In this document: positions 33,061 to 43,359 of the stretch, one piece after another
How the letters are laid out: the number at the start of each line of letters is the position of its first letter
Numbering within the stretch: the first letter of the stretch is position 1
NCBI GenBank assembly: GCA_026075535.2
Contig: AP026546.1
Location: 2,976,001-3,040,000, forward strand
Direction: 5' to 3'
DNA length: 64,000 nt
From: Tricholoma matsutake
Taxonomy: Eukaryota; Basidiomycota; Agaricomycetes; Agaricales; Tricholomataceae
Notes under the pieces: model-generated
Database searches by the model: none
Told to the model about the DNA's origin: nothing
The model's input: the letters and a program-made list of their open reading frames with translations, nothing else
Program-made: the position numbers and the translations under genes

Positions 33061-35069
33061 TAAGGCATGACTTGGGTATGGGTAACACTGTGAGTATTGG
33101 GTCATGGGTATGCCCAAGTATGGGTATGGGTTTGTAATTATTATACCCACACAAAACCATACCCGTACTCATGGGTTTGCAGGTTTCTCATTCTATTTCT
33201 TTCCATAATTATAGTTCAAAACTTTGAGGAATAGCTAATCCAAAGTAATTGACATATAATGATTTCCTCCTATTTACATACATAGGCACGATCTGGTCCA
33301 TGGGAAACTTGTGATCTGTCCTCCATTGGGAACCGAGCACTGCAAGTTTTAGCTCTATGGCTGCCATGGCCTCATACGATCTCCCTGAGCCTGATGAAAA
33401 AAAGCAGTATATTGAGATCTGGCTTGGACATATAAAGGTGAGCAGAACATTCCCATTTTTTTGTGTGCTTTTACTCATGTCTTCGACGAAGTCTTCAGCA
33501 AAATCGTCACATTCATCTCTCTGATCTATCTCATCATCCTCCATATCCAGTGCTGCCAGATCTAGTACAAAGGCTATCGACCATGGCATCAAGCATGGGA
33601 TCAAGCACATCAAGAAAGGCACCAACACAATCACTTGCCCTCTCAAGTGGGCCAAACATGCATTGTCGAATGTTTCGTCTCTGATCATCAGCAACACAGA
33701 GGATCCCATCGGAGATGAAGCCAGTGTCAAGGCCAACGAGTCGCTGGAGGTTATAGATGTCAAGTCTGACAGTGAGGAGCTGGACGACCTGGAGAAAGAA
33801 CTTGGTACGTTCACTCAATATTCTTTCCTCACTATCTCACTTATTTTGATCCTCAGCAGCAGCCAAGGAACTCATTGGAACTCAACATACTATATGCTCA
33901 GCTTCGCAATCAAATATCGCACTGCCATCAACACTATGACTGTGGACAAGTCCCTCAAGCTCCAGAAGTATGAGCTGGAAATGGAGGAGTGGACTATCGC
34001 TGAAGATCTGGTTACAGTCTTACTCATAAGTATCTTATATCTTGACTACCCATGTTTCATTAACCCTCTGTAGCAATACAAAAATGCGACGCTCTTTTTT
34101 TCTCAGGACTCCACCAGTGTTGCGGCTGTCATTCCCACAATGGACCGTATCACAAATCAGCTCAACCTCCAAACTGGGAAAGCTTACCACCCCTCCCTCG
34201 CTGCAGCCATGAAGCTTGCTCGCAAGAAAATGGACTGCTACTACTCCCTTACTGACTCCTCCTCCATATACCAAATTGCCATGATCCTACACCCCGGCAT
34301 GAAACTCGAATATTTCTGCAACCAGAAGTGGGAGGTAGAATGGATCAAGGAAGCGGAAAGTCTTGTCCAAGACGAGTACATTACAAAGTATGAGAAGTCA
34401 GCCAATGAAAAGACACCCTCAACAAGTCCGAACATGAAGAACGATGGCAGATTTGCATCCTTCAGTGACCTCTCAGTTACCACCGCTCCTCATGCAAGCG
34501 AGATTCAGGAATACCTCAGCCACCCTGTTGAGAATGTCAAGGATCCTTTGAGGTGGTGGGTGGACAACAAGCATGTATATCTGAACCTTTATCGCATGGC
34601 ATTGGACTATTTGAGCATTCCAGGTATGTCAGTCCTATGATTACATAGTGACAACTCTGATATGCTTCCCAGCTACTTCCACCTCTGTTGAACAAGTGTT
34701 CTCGCAAGGCCGCCACCTTCTCCCCTTCACTCGCAACAGCCTCTCATCTTCCTCAGTTCGGGCATTCCTCTGCTTTGGGTCATGGGCACGTTGTGGGCTT
34801 GTGATGTTTGATGATGTGGTAGCTGCTGTGTCAGCGAGGAGCAAGTAGTATTTTCAGAACACTTTGTAGCACTTGTCAGCTTGTATGCCCTATGAGTCGA
34901 AACCACGGTGTTTGCAAACCGTGTGTTTTTATGTATACCTGCAGTATTAGATATGTACCCATGAACTTTTCACAGTGAACCTGTACCCTTAACCATATGG
35001 GTACGGTGTTCACGGGTACAGGTACAGGTAAGAGAAATTATACCCAAGGGTTACCCGAGTCATGCCTTA
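33061..35069 (+). mobile_element. hAT DNA transposon inserted in Copia
   Basis: Termini TAAGGCATGACTTGGGTA (left) and, on the other strand, TAAGGCATGACTCGGGTA (right) differ at one base. Reiterated TATGGGTA and GGGTAC motifs sit just inside both ends. Flanks are ATGATTGC on the left and ATGATCTT on the right, an imperfect 8-bp duplication. Left of it the Copia frame reads CPTADMI and right of it IFTKLLP, which join in the usual Copia order. It carries a decayed hAT transposase gene. Confidence 0.8.
33560..34847 (+). pseudogene. hAT transposase, decayed
   Basis: An acidic stretch (VIDVKSDSEELDDLEKEL) ends at a GTACGT donor near 33806. Then come THWNSTYYMLSFAIKYRTAI, a conserved hAT block, and ATLFFSQDSTSVAAVIPTMD, HPSLAAAMKLARKKMDCYY and DPLRWWVDNKHVYLNLYRMA. 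After a 49-nt intron (34624-34672) follows the C-terminal dimerisation domain ATSTSVEQVFSQGRHLLPFT, SSSVRAFLCFGSWARCGLV, ending at the TAG at 34845-34847. hAT transposases cut and paste through an RNase-H-like DDE core. Here the N-terminal BED finger and much of the core are missing, and the donor near 34035 is damaged. Confidence 0.78.
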
Positions 35070-35161
35070 ATGATCTTCACAAAATTGCTTCCACATGGCA
35101 AATTCCAAAAGTTTTGAGAGCTCCTTGGGCTCGCTTGATCCATCATCATCTCGAGGGGCAG

Positions 35162-35396
35162 TGTTGGACTTATATTATCTAACCGACTTACATAATCCAT
35201 GTTGGTAAATTTTCATCGCGACTTGTAGACATCTCAGTGCTTTCTATTCAGTGTAAGTTCTTTTCTTGATAGCTAATGTATCATATTTATTGCTCACTAT
35301 TTCATAGTGTAACTTTACTAGGTACATAGTTCTCAATATACAGTGCTTTCTATTCACTGAGGTTGTAACCTTACTAGTCCTCTCATGTACACATCA
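35162..35396 (+). repeat. Probable 3' LTR of the Copia element
   Basis: Starts TGTTGGACTT right after a GAGGGGCAG purine run and ends ACACATCA. CAGTGCTTTCTATTCA occurs twice inside. Without a 5' LTR the end is inferred. Confidence 0.5.
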
Positions 35397-36759
35397 GGAA
35401 AAAAGGAGCAGACAATGTTGGAGTATATAGCATATATAGTGCCCATAGCCCAGTTGCTTGCCCCCAAAATTATAGCATGTGGTAGTACTCACTGGATATT
35501 CTGTAGTACTATTACTGGCCAGTAGTTGTGGCTGGGTACTATGACATGCAATGTAGTTGTGTAGTCTCATAGCCTTAGTAGCCTATAATGAGCTAGGTAG
35601 TAACACATAGATGCCCTAGATTAATGTTGCTTCACCTTACTTGGTATAGCTCATGATAATAAGGTTAACATTTGTTTCGGCCAGGCAACATCAGGAAACC
35701 AAGGAGGAAATGATAATATTAGACTATGCTGTACAATACCTGATAAGCTAAATCTTTGGTATAACATGTCCAATTCTTGTACACCCTCTGCTAATGAAAG
35801 ATATAGCACAGTAGAGTTGGCCAATTCCATCAGATCTGCCAGACTGATGGATTTGATCATTGACTGGCATTTATCTACGTATAGGTCAACCCTTGTAATT
35901 GGGACACAAGAAGAAAGGAAAATAGTACCATTTTTGTCCCTTTTCATTCCATTTTTATGAGATATACTTTGTTGTTCAGAAATTGACTTAGTAAAGTTGT
36001 TGAATTGTTGCCTTATAAATATAATTAACTTAATATTTGTTCATTTGTTTGTCTCATTTCACACAATCTTAATGTCTTACTCACACACCCATGTTTATTT
36101 GTGGCTGAGGTCATGATCAGTTTTTTGCATTTTGTTGAGCTCAAGGGGTTGTGGCTGTGCAGACTCTGTTTTTTGAAACATCCTGAATCTTATACTCTGA
36201 CAACAAACCAGCCATATAAAAATGTTGAGTTCAGCTACTGGCAATGTTAGCATTCTATTATCTGTGCTAGTGCTAGTAGCATTTTGAGTTGTTTGGGTAT
36301 ATTTGACTATATAATCCATTTCTGGCAGGTGGACTACAATTAGCTACAAGACTGATAGAATATTCTCATAGCTTTTCAGCTCTGCAACATAATTGCAAAA
36401 CAATTATCATGCTTGTCCAATGCTGTCTCAGACTTGTATCAGATGGCCCAAAACTCCATACTGCTTTAACATTGCAATGTTAGCTCTGGTAGTAAATTAC
36501 TTGTAGTATAAAGATAACAGTATTTAATTATATCTCATTATATAACATTTTGATGACTATTTGTCACTATTGGCCAGAAATACCAGCATCTCCACAGTTT
36601 CCTGATGAATGCCATAATCAAATAAACATTAAAAACACTTGTACTCGAGCACAATCATATATAACAGTAACTAGAATCACAAATAGAATCAGATATATGG
36701 AAAGAAGGTAGAAAAATGTATGGAAATCAAAGAAAAATGTATTGAAATAAAAGCAGTAC
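35397..36759. other. No gene recognised
   Basis: AT-rich sequence with no coding signal on either strand. TGTTGGAGTATATAG at 35416 resembles another Copia LTR start. Confidence 0.45.
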
Positions 36760-37799
36760 TTAGTCTGAGTCCCCACGCTCACCATCAGTCTCAGTCTCAG
36801 ATTTGTCGATGTATTGCTTTAATGCGGCCACAATCACATCATTGGAGATAGTACAGTGGTCAGCTGTAGAGAGTGGCTGGGCACCAGAATGGAATCTACA
36901 TAGCCATGAGTGAAGTTTTGAAACATTCAAACAACATCTACTACCTTCCCCAATTATAAAGCTTGAGAAGAATATTGTCAAGGATGCCATACTTCTCAGT
37001 GTGTTTCTTGAAGCATTCGAGGCAATGAACATGGTCTTTGTATACATCTTGGTAGAGTGCAGTGGTGAAAGGGATATCAGTTTTGATCCCAGTGATCCAC
37101 TCATCGATGCAGCATTCAATCTGTCATCAAGATGTATTAGTAAACAGATGAATGAAGAATGGTAAGAATCAGAGCAACTTACAGCTGTCAGAACAAGAGT
37201 GAGAGCCGGAATGGTAAATGGATTGAAGTAAGAACTGTATGTTATGCCTTTGTCTTGTTTTTTTCTGAACCATATAGTATTGACAACTTTCTGAATGAGC
37301 TTTGATTGGTAAAGCCCTTGCGCTCTAATAATTCAGTGTGGGTAATCTTTCAGACAATGACATGATCAGATGCTCATATTACTCAAGAAGAAGCATACCT
37401 TGTAAACAAAAGTATGGCCTTCTTTCAGCTCCTCCACCATCTGGCGATTACATACAATGATCTTGTGATGGTGGCTACTTTCAAATCCATAGAATGTCTC
37501 AACTAAAGGCCAGGTCTTTGTCTTGAGCTCTCCTCAAAGATGGGAGCCATGACCAGTGATCTAGGAAAGTATTATCAAGCTTGTGATTGTTCATTCATAT
37601 GTGGCTTACCAGCTTAGCAATTGAAGGAGTGAGGCATGGCAAGTTGAGCTGAATACCCATACAAGCTCTTCCCATGCAATACCCAGTATTTCATGTTCCA
37701 TTTCACTGTCTGGAAATGCCTGCACCATGCTGAAACTCGGCTGCTGCAAGCAGAATGGCCCTCTTGAGTGTATCATCATAGTCACTGGCTTTGGGACAC

Positions 37800-38165
37800 T
37801 ATAAGGGCAACCTGAGCCTCTAGCAAAGGGAAATCCAAAGAGAAAACTCTAAGGATCCCCTTGCTGATGCCCAGTATATGTGAAGACGACAAAAATCAAA
37901 TATAACCTAAAAATAGAAAAAGGCGGAGATAGGCGGATCAAGGCCGCTGAATGACATCATACCAAGGGGTATGTGTCGGAAGGGGTACTCCTCCTCTAAA
38001 TATAAAAGTGTCAACATATACAAACATGATAGCAAGGGAAAATTAGTAATAAAATCCGGAAAAATCATAGAAAATGAAGAATAGAAGGAAATGAGGTGGG
38101 GAAAAATATGGGACGAACATAAAAAATAGGAAAAACACACAGGGCACCCCCCTAGTCCCCTTACA
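37800..38165 (-). repeat. 3' LTR of Gypsy copy 2, internally deleted
   Basis: 366 bp. It lacks 60 bp that lie between the two CTAGCAAAGGGAAATC repeats in the other LTRs, leaving one repeat: a deletion by slippage or recombination between direct repeats. Confidence 0.94.
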
Positions 38166-38176
38166 TCACCCCCTCT

Positions 38177-41100
38177 CTAAGATGCATCGCCCCGATGCAT
38201 TCGAAATCGTATACGACCAAAGTCTGTGACTTGAATGCGACGCGGTGCAGCAGTGTGCCGTCGGTGGAATTCCTTGATTAACCGAGGGGCATTTACATCA
38301 GACTCTTTGACCCATGAGTTCTCCTCATACCCATAACCCTTCCAATGTACCAAATACTGGAGTTTTCCTCGACGCAAATGGCTGTCCAAGATTGACTCGA
38401 CTTCATATTGGGGTTCTCCCTCGATCACTGTAGGTGGTGGTGGTGGGTGTGAATGGCGTCCCGGGAACGGATCTGGGGGAGCTGGAAGCAATTTGACGAC
38501 ATGGAAGATGGGATGGAGTCTGGACATGGAGGCTGGGAGGGGTAGACGATAGGCATGTGTTCCAACGCACTTGACAATGGGGAAAGGTCCCAAGAAGCGA
38601 TGAGCGAGTTTCTTGGATGGACGTGTAGTGGAGATGTCACTGGAGTCAAGATAAACTCGATCACCAACCTTGTACTGAGGGGTTGGGGAGTGGCGCTGGT
38701 TGTAAAATTGCGCCATGTCATCCTTCGCCTTTGCTAAGGCTGCCCTTGCCTCTTCCAAGCTATCCCTCATGCGTTCTGTGAACTCATTCACTGTCTCGAT
38801 GTGTGAGGGAGTTTGGCGAGGTTCAAATCCCATGCGTGGATGTCGTCCAGTGTCTAAGAGGAAAGGGGTCTGTTGAGTGGAAGCATGGACATGGTTGTTG
38901 TACCCGAACTCGGCCAAAGGAAGGAGATCATCCCAATTGTCCTGGCGTTCATTGACAAAGAGGCGGATGTACTGCTCCAGTTCCTGGTTGACTCGCTCTG
39001 TCTGGCCATCAGTTTGTGGGTGATAAGCAGTTGAAGCAAGGAGTTTGATCCCCAGGAGTCGGTACAGCTCACGAGTGAACTCTGCCATGAACTGAGGGCC
39101 ACGATCCGAGAGGAAGGCACCAGGAAGTCCATGTAATTTCCACACGTGGTGGAGGTAGAGTCGAGCGGCACCTAGGGCACTGACAGTGGTGTGAGTGGGA
39201 ATGAAGTGAGCGCGTTTTCCCACTGAGTCAACTGTGCACATCACCGCATCAAACCCGTTTGACTCTGGCAATTCCACCACAAAGTCGACGCTGACGACAT
39301 CCCAATGACTCTCTGGAACAGGAAGAGGGTGTAGCTCACCAATAGGCTTGCGACGAGGGACCTTGGTGCATAAGCAAAGGTCACAAGTGCGACAATACTG
39401 ACCAATGAGCCGTGACATTTGTGGCCACCAATAGTTCCGTGAGGTGAGCTCCAAGGTCTTCCAGCGTCCGGGGTGGCCAGCAATCTGTGAGTCATGGTGT
39501 TGGGATATGATGCGCTGGCGAAGGTCTGGGTCATTGGGAACATAGATGCGATCCCTGAAATACAACAAGTCCTCCTTTTCAGCCCACTCTGCCACACGTA
39601 AGGAAAGGGTCGATCCCTTCCTCAGTTCTTTAACAGCTTGGGTGACAACATCCTCATGTAAACTGCTACGGTTTGCACGATGAATGTCACGTAGAATGTC
39701 CTGCTCCTCGCCCTGGGGTGCGATGCCTTCCAGTGCCCGAATGGTGAACAGGCCTGGCTGCAACAGCACAATGTTTTGGTTGTCACCGCTGCCATCCCCA
39801 TGGTCTGCACGTCGGGATAGGGCATCGGTCTTCCCCATGCTGCAACCCGGACGGTGGTGCAAGGAGAAGTCGAATCTAGATAGATACAGGGACCAACGAG
39901 CTTGATGACGGTTCAATTTCTTGGCCATCATGAAGTACTCGAGGTTCTTGTGATCCGTCCAAATTTCCACCTTGTGTTGGGCACCCTCGAGGAAGTGTCG
40001 CCACTCCTCAAGCGCACGCATTATCACCAACATCTCCTTGTCATGGATCTTGTAGTTTCTCTCTACAGCACTAAGGCTTTTGGAGTAGAATGCAACAGGA
40101 TGCCACTTCTGGTCCTCCGGAGACTGCTGAGACAACACAGCGCCCGTCGCAAAGTCAGAACTGTCGGCTTCTACACGAAAAGGACGCGAATCGTCAGCAA
40201 AGGTAAGGATCGGAGTGGAAGTGACCATCTCCTTAAGCTTTTCGAACGCCTCCTGTTGTGCATTATCCCACCTCCATGCCTCCTTTCCTGTCAAGTCGAA
40301 CAGCGGTCGTGCATGATGTGAGAAATCCTTGATAAAACGCCAATAAAAATTGATGAAGCCCAGGAAAGACTGCACCTCCTTCTTGTTTGTGGGCATCGGC
40401 CAAGCTGTGACCCCGTTTACCTTGATAGGATCCATCTCCACTTGACCCTCCGAGATAATCAGGCCGAGGTACTCGATCTTGGTCCTTTCGAACTCGCATT
40501 TGTCCTGACGAAGGTAGAGTTTGTACCGTCGAAGTCGCTCTAGGACGAGGCGTGTGATGCGACGGTGCTCTTCAACCGTGCGAGTGAAGATGAGGATGTC
40601 GTCGAGATAGATGCAGACAATGCCTTCGAGGATGAGGTCATGGAAGATGTCGTTCATCATGGTCTGAAAGGTGGCAGGGCTATTAGTAAGGCCAAAGAAC
40701 ATGACAAGCAGTTCAAAAAGACCACGGTTGGTACGAAAGGCTGCCTTCCACTCATCTCCCTCCTTTATCCTCACATTATTATAGCCCCAACGGACATCGA
40801 GCTTGGTGAAGTATCGGGCTCCACAGAGCTGGTTTACGAGTTCAGAGATGAGGGGTAGTGGGTAGCGATTTTTGACTGTGATGTTGTTGAGTCTTCTGTA
40901 GTCTTGAACCGGTCGAAGTGAGCCATCCTTCTTCTTGACAAAGAAAAAGGGAGAGGCCATGGGTGACTTTGATGGTCGAATACGTCCAGAGGCCAGGTGC
41001 TTGTCGATGAACTGGTCAAGCTGCCGTTGTTCCTCCGGAGAGAGAGGATAGACCTTGCAGGATGAAGGGGTTGCGCCGGGGGTGAGTTCGATCGCGTGAT

Positions 41101-42079
41101 CCCATGGCTTACGCGCAGGAAGAGAGTCGAATGACTCCTTGGAGAACACGTCTTCAAACTCATGGAGATTGGGGAGTAAGGAGTTAGTAGAGGATTTAGC
41201 AGCATTGTTTTTGTGGAAGGCCTCGGCAAGGCGTTGGGATATGTTCGATGTGGCACACACCTCATGCGATGAGCGAATTGCAGTGTAGAAGATCCGATCA
41301 CCCTCCTCCACTTCCTCTGGGTCCTCATCATCATCATCCGAGTCCGGCATTAGATCAGGAACCCCTTCCAATTCCACTTCAGGTATAGGCAGGGGTCCAG
41401 CACGACACTTCTGAGTTCGTCGTATTGCCGCCTTCTGTCCACGACATTCTTGCCTGGCTTCTGTGAAACACGTCCGACAGCAGGATGGACATCGGCTCAT
41501 GGTAACCTCCCCGGTGCGCCAGTCGACCTCTGGGTTATGGTCTCGAAGCCATGGATATCCCAAAATCGCCTTTTGCTTTCCTAATTGAGTGACAGCAAAA
41601 AGGGCACGCTCACTATGATCTTTGTAATGGAGAACCAGGTCTGCAACCTCTCGGATGGCACCAGCTTCATTTGGGGATCCATCCACGTTATATACAGGTA
41701 TCGGACGTGAGAGTGAGCAAGTATTTAGACGATGTTGTTGTACCAGATGGGAATCGATGAAGAGACCAGTCGCACCAGAGTCCAGGAGCGCAGAGACACC
41801 GAGTATCTGTCCAGTGTCGGTCGTCTGCAGTTCGATGGCTAGGTTTAAGGAATGTGCAGAGGGAGTGGATGCCACAATATACTTGCATGGTAGTTTACGC
41901 TCCCATGATTTAATTTTGGGACGTGGAGTAGAAGGAGAGATGGGGAGAGCAGGTACGTCTTTAGCCAACTTCGAAGGGTCAGAGAGGGGAGCAGTCACAG
42001 AAATGGATTCATTCTCCGGGGATTCAACTGACAAGACTTCAAAGTGGTTATGGACAGGCAGTGAGGGCGTACAATTCAC
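38177..42079 (-). CDS. pol: Gypsy Pol polyprotein (protease, RT, RNase H, integrase, chromodomain)
   Basis: One open frame of 1,300 codons. Aspartic protease LLDSGATGLFID (Asp at residue 100); an acidic linker; RT with [20 protein letters not shown] and YLDDILIF (residues 491-498); RNase H with VEADSSDFATGAVLSQ, KEMLVIMRALEEW and WTDHKNLEYF; an integrase zinc finger (HHDSQIAGH...CRTCDLC) and a DDE core with Asp about 928, Asp 992 (FLSDRGPQF) and Glu about 1028 (HPQTDGQTERVNQ). The C-terminal chromodomain (YEVESILDSHLRRGKLQYLV, HWKGYGYEENSW) lies at about 1224-1275 and would tether integration to modified histones. All catalytic residues are present. The frame begins in the -1 frame over the gag stop at a GTG; the first ATG is near residue 197, past the protease, so expression by -1 frameshift from gag is likely. 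In copy 1 an ATG stands here where this copy has ACG. Confidence 0.96.
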   Translation of the reverse strand: MNCTPSLPVHNHFEVLSVESPENESISVTAPLSDPSKLAKDVPALPISPSTPRPKIKSWERKLPCKYIVASTPSAHSLNLAIELQTTDTGQILGVSALLDSGATGLFIDSHLVQQHRLNTCSLSRPIPVYNVDGSPNEAGAIREVADLVLHYKDHSERALFAVTQLGKQKAILGYPWLRDHNPEVDWRTGEVTMSRCPSCCRTCFTEARQECRGQKAAIRRTQKCRAGPLPIPEVELEGVPDLMPDSDDDDEDPEEVEEGDRIFYTAIRSSHEVCATSNISQRLAEAFHKNNAAKSSTNSLLPNLHEFEDVFSKESFDSLPARKPWDHAIELTPGATPSSCKVYPLSPEEQRQLDQFIDKHLASGRIRPSKSPMASPFFFVKKKDGSLRPVQDYRRLNNITVKNRYPLPLISELVNQLCGARYFTKLDVRWGYNNVRIKEGDEWKAAFRTNRGLFELLVMFFGLTNSPATFQTMMNDIFHDLILEGIVCIYLDDILIFTRTVEEHRRITRLVLERLRRYKLYLRQDKCEFERTKIEYLGLIISEGQVEMDPIKVNGVTAWPMPTNKKEVQSFLGFINFYWRFIKDFSHHARPLFDLTGKEAWRWDNAQQEAFEKLKEMVTSTPILTFADDSRPFRVEADSSDFATGAVLSQQSPEDQKWHPVAFYSKSLSAVERNYKIHDKEMLVIMRALEEWRHFLEGAQHKVEIWTDHKNLEYFMMAKKLNRHQARWSLYLSRFDFSLHHRPGCSMGKTDALSRRADHGDGSGDNQNIVLLQPGLFTIRALEGIAPQGEEQDILRDIHRANRSSLHEDVVTQAVKELRKGSTLSLRVAEWAEKEDLLYFRDRIYVPNDPDLRQRIISQHHDSQIAGHPGRWKTLELTSRNYWWPQMSRLIGQYCRTCDLCLCTKVPRRKPIGELHPLPVPESHWDVVSVDFVVELPESNGFDAVMCTVDSVGKRAHFIPTHTTVSALGAARLYLHHVWKLHGLPGAFLSDRGPQFMAEFTRELYRLLGIKLLASTAYHPQTDGQTERVNQELEQYIRLFVNERQDNWDDLLPLAEFGYNNHVHASTQQTPFLLDTGRHPRMGFEPRQTPSHIETVNEFTERMRDSLEEARAALAKAKDDMAQFYNQRHSPTPQYKVGDRVYLDSSDISTTRPSKKLAHRFLGPFPIVKCVGTHAYRLPLPASMSRLHPIFHVVKLLPAPPDPFPGRHSHPPPPPTVIEGEPQYEVESILDSHLRRGKLQYLVHWKGYGYEENSWVKESDVNAPRLIKEFHRRHTAAPRRIQVTDFGRIRFRMHRGDAS

Positions 42080-43193
42080 TCGCTGCGAATAGGAAAATCC
42101 TGCTCCTCTACAACTTCCAGCTTAACCTCCTCTGCAACTTGATCCTTCGCTTCCTCAACATCTACAAGTGCCAACAAATCTTGCAGGAGTTCATCTCGTC
42201 CCTCGGGGGTGAGCATGCGGATATCCTGACGATGGGGACACGCTCCAGCCCTGTGTCCAGGTTCCCCACAATGGTAGCAGAGATCCAACTTACGTGCACG
42301 GCTGCGGGCTGCATCAACATCCATTGGTACTGGGACATTGACGGCTGGTGTGGGAGTTTGACGAGCAGGAATGGGGTTAGGGCAGGGGAGGCTTCGATTG
42401 AAGGTGTAGGGTGTATGAGTGGTAGTTGGAGCACGGAATGCAGCATTAAACGCCGCATTTGTGAGTCGGTTCTCGTCACAGAGTGAAGCAGCTTCATACC
42501 AAGCAAGGATATCATCGTCCGCTGGCGGCCTTCCAACATCTGTGCAATCTGGTCCTGAATTTCTCGGTTGAGCCCCCATCAGAACTTCACCACCACTGGT
42601 AACCCACTCCCATACCCTGCCATGTCCACCAAATCCTTGAACTCATCGATATAGTCGTCCACGGATCGACATCCCTGGTGGTAAGTGGATGACTCAAGTC
42701 GTGTCACTGCTCGGTGGCGTTCATTGAGGGGGCAGAAGTGGCATACGAACTCAGCTCGAAAGTCACCCCAAGTGGAGAAAGGTAGAGAACCGAGTTCTTT
42801 AGTTTGACGTAGGATACGGTCCACATAGAGATAGGCGCATTCAGATTTCATGTATGTGAAGGCCCAATAAATTTTTGCAGCCTCATTGATGAATTGATGC
42901 GACTGGAGACTAATGTATAACTCACAGGAATTAAGGAATGCACGTCCCTGCACACGTGCACCATTAAATTCGGTGGGGGGGGATGGTTTGATCTGGGCAT
43001 GTTCCTTAGTGGACGCGTTTGGCAAAACGTCGTTGTTGGGTGCACTTGGAGTCGTGAAGGGGGAACTATTAGTCGTAGGGTTAGCCTGGAGGGTCCTAAC
43101 GAAGTTTTCAATCGTAGATTTAAGTGAGTCGATTTGCGCGCGCATTCCGGAAACGTCGCTTTCAAGCACGTCGAAGCGTTCTGATGCGTCCAT
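42076..43193 (-). pseudogene. gag: Gypsy Gag with CCHC knuckle, one stop and one frame change
   Basis: Starts MDASERFDVLESD at 43193, followed by a coiled-coil-like stretch (MRAQIDSLKSTIENFVRTL), then the retrotransposon gag region (CELYISLQSHQFINEAAKIY, LPFSTWGDFRAEFVCHFCPL) and DEFKDLVDMAGYGSGLPVVV. A TGA at 42579-42581 replaces the arginine codon that copy 1 has after VVVKF. One extra base at about 42530 shifts the frame at EGRPPADDD. The second part carries CYHCGEPGHRAGAC (CX2CX4HX4C) near residue 120 of that piece and ends with TGA at 42078-42076. With only two defects, both minor, this copy is recently inactivated or could be complemented in trans. Confidence 0.9.
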
Positions 43194-43347
43194 GTCGCTA
43201 GGGAGCGCGTTTGGCGAAAATGGCAGCGTGATAAAGGCGAGAGTATCTGGAACGGTGTGTAGGGACTCTGTGGAGCTTTGGGAAGTGTCGTCCAGTCCGT
43301 ACCTGCCTATTTTGGGCAGCGCGTTCGCGATTTTCGGGCCTTAGGGG

Positions 43348-43357
43348 AGAGTTTTCT
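43348..43357 (-). promoter_or_regulatory. Candidate self-priming primer-binding site of Gypsy copy 2
   Basis: On the element strand AGAAAACTCT, two bases after the 5' LTR, is the exact complement of AGAGTTTTCT inside the LTR (43470-43461). This is the arrangement known from Tf1/sushi elements, where the folded 5' end of the element's own RNA primes reverse transcription in place of a tRNA. Confidence 0.6.
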
Positions 43358-43359
43358 AC

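Larger units (their letters stand above)
30590..35396 (+). mobile_element. Ty1/Copia LTR retrotransposon, 5'-truncated, with nested insertions
   Basis: Order on the plus strand: the integrase tail and linker (KLDPRAEKAHFVGYNAESKG) from about 30620; reverse transcriptase from 31310; RNase H to 32690; the terminal pol motif CPTADMI at 33037-33057; then after a hAT insertion the distal IFTKLLPHGKFQKF at about 35073. A purine run before TGTTGGACTT at 35162 marks the start of the 3' LTR, which probably ends CA at 35396. No 5' LTR, gag or protease is present. A 213-bp MITE (32785-32997) and the hAT element (33061-35069) lie inside it. Confidence 0.75.

Noticed and set aside
38177..38240. Retroviral envelope gene downstream of pol
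   Set aside because: Pol ends 12 bases before the 3' LTR; there is no room for an envelope frame, so this is a plain LTR retrotransposon.
40263..40499. Minus- and plus-strand frames within the Gypsy pol regions (18-23 and 38-43 kb)
   Set aside because: All lie opposite to or out of frame with the recognised pol; they are overlaps without independent motifs.
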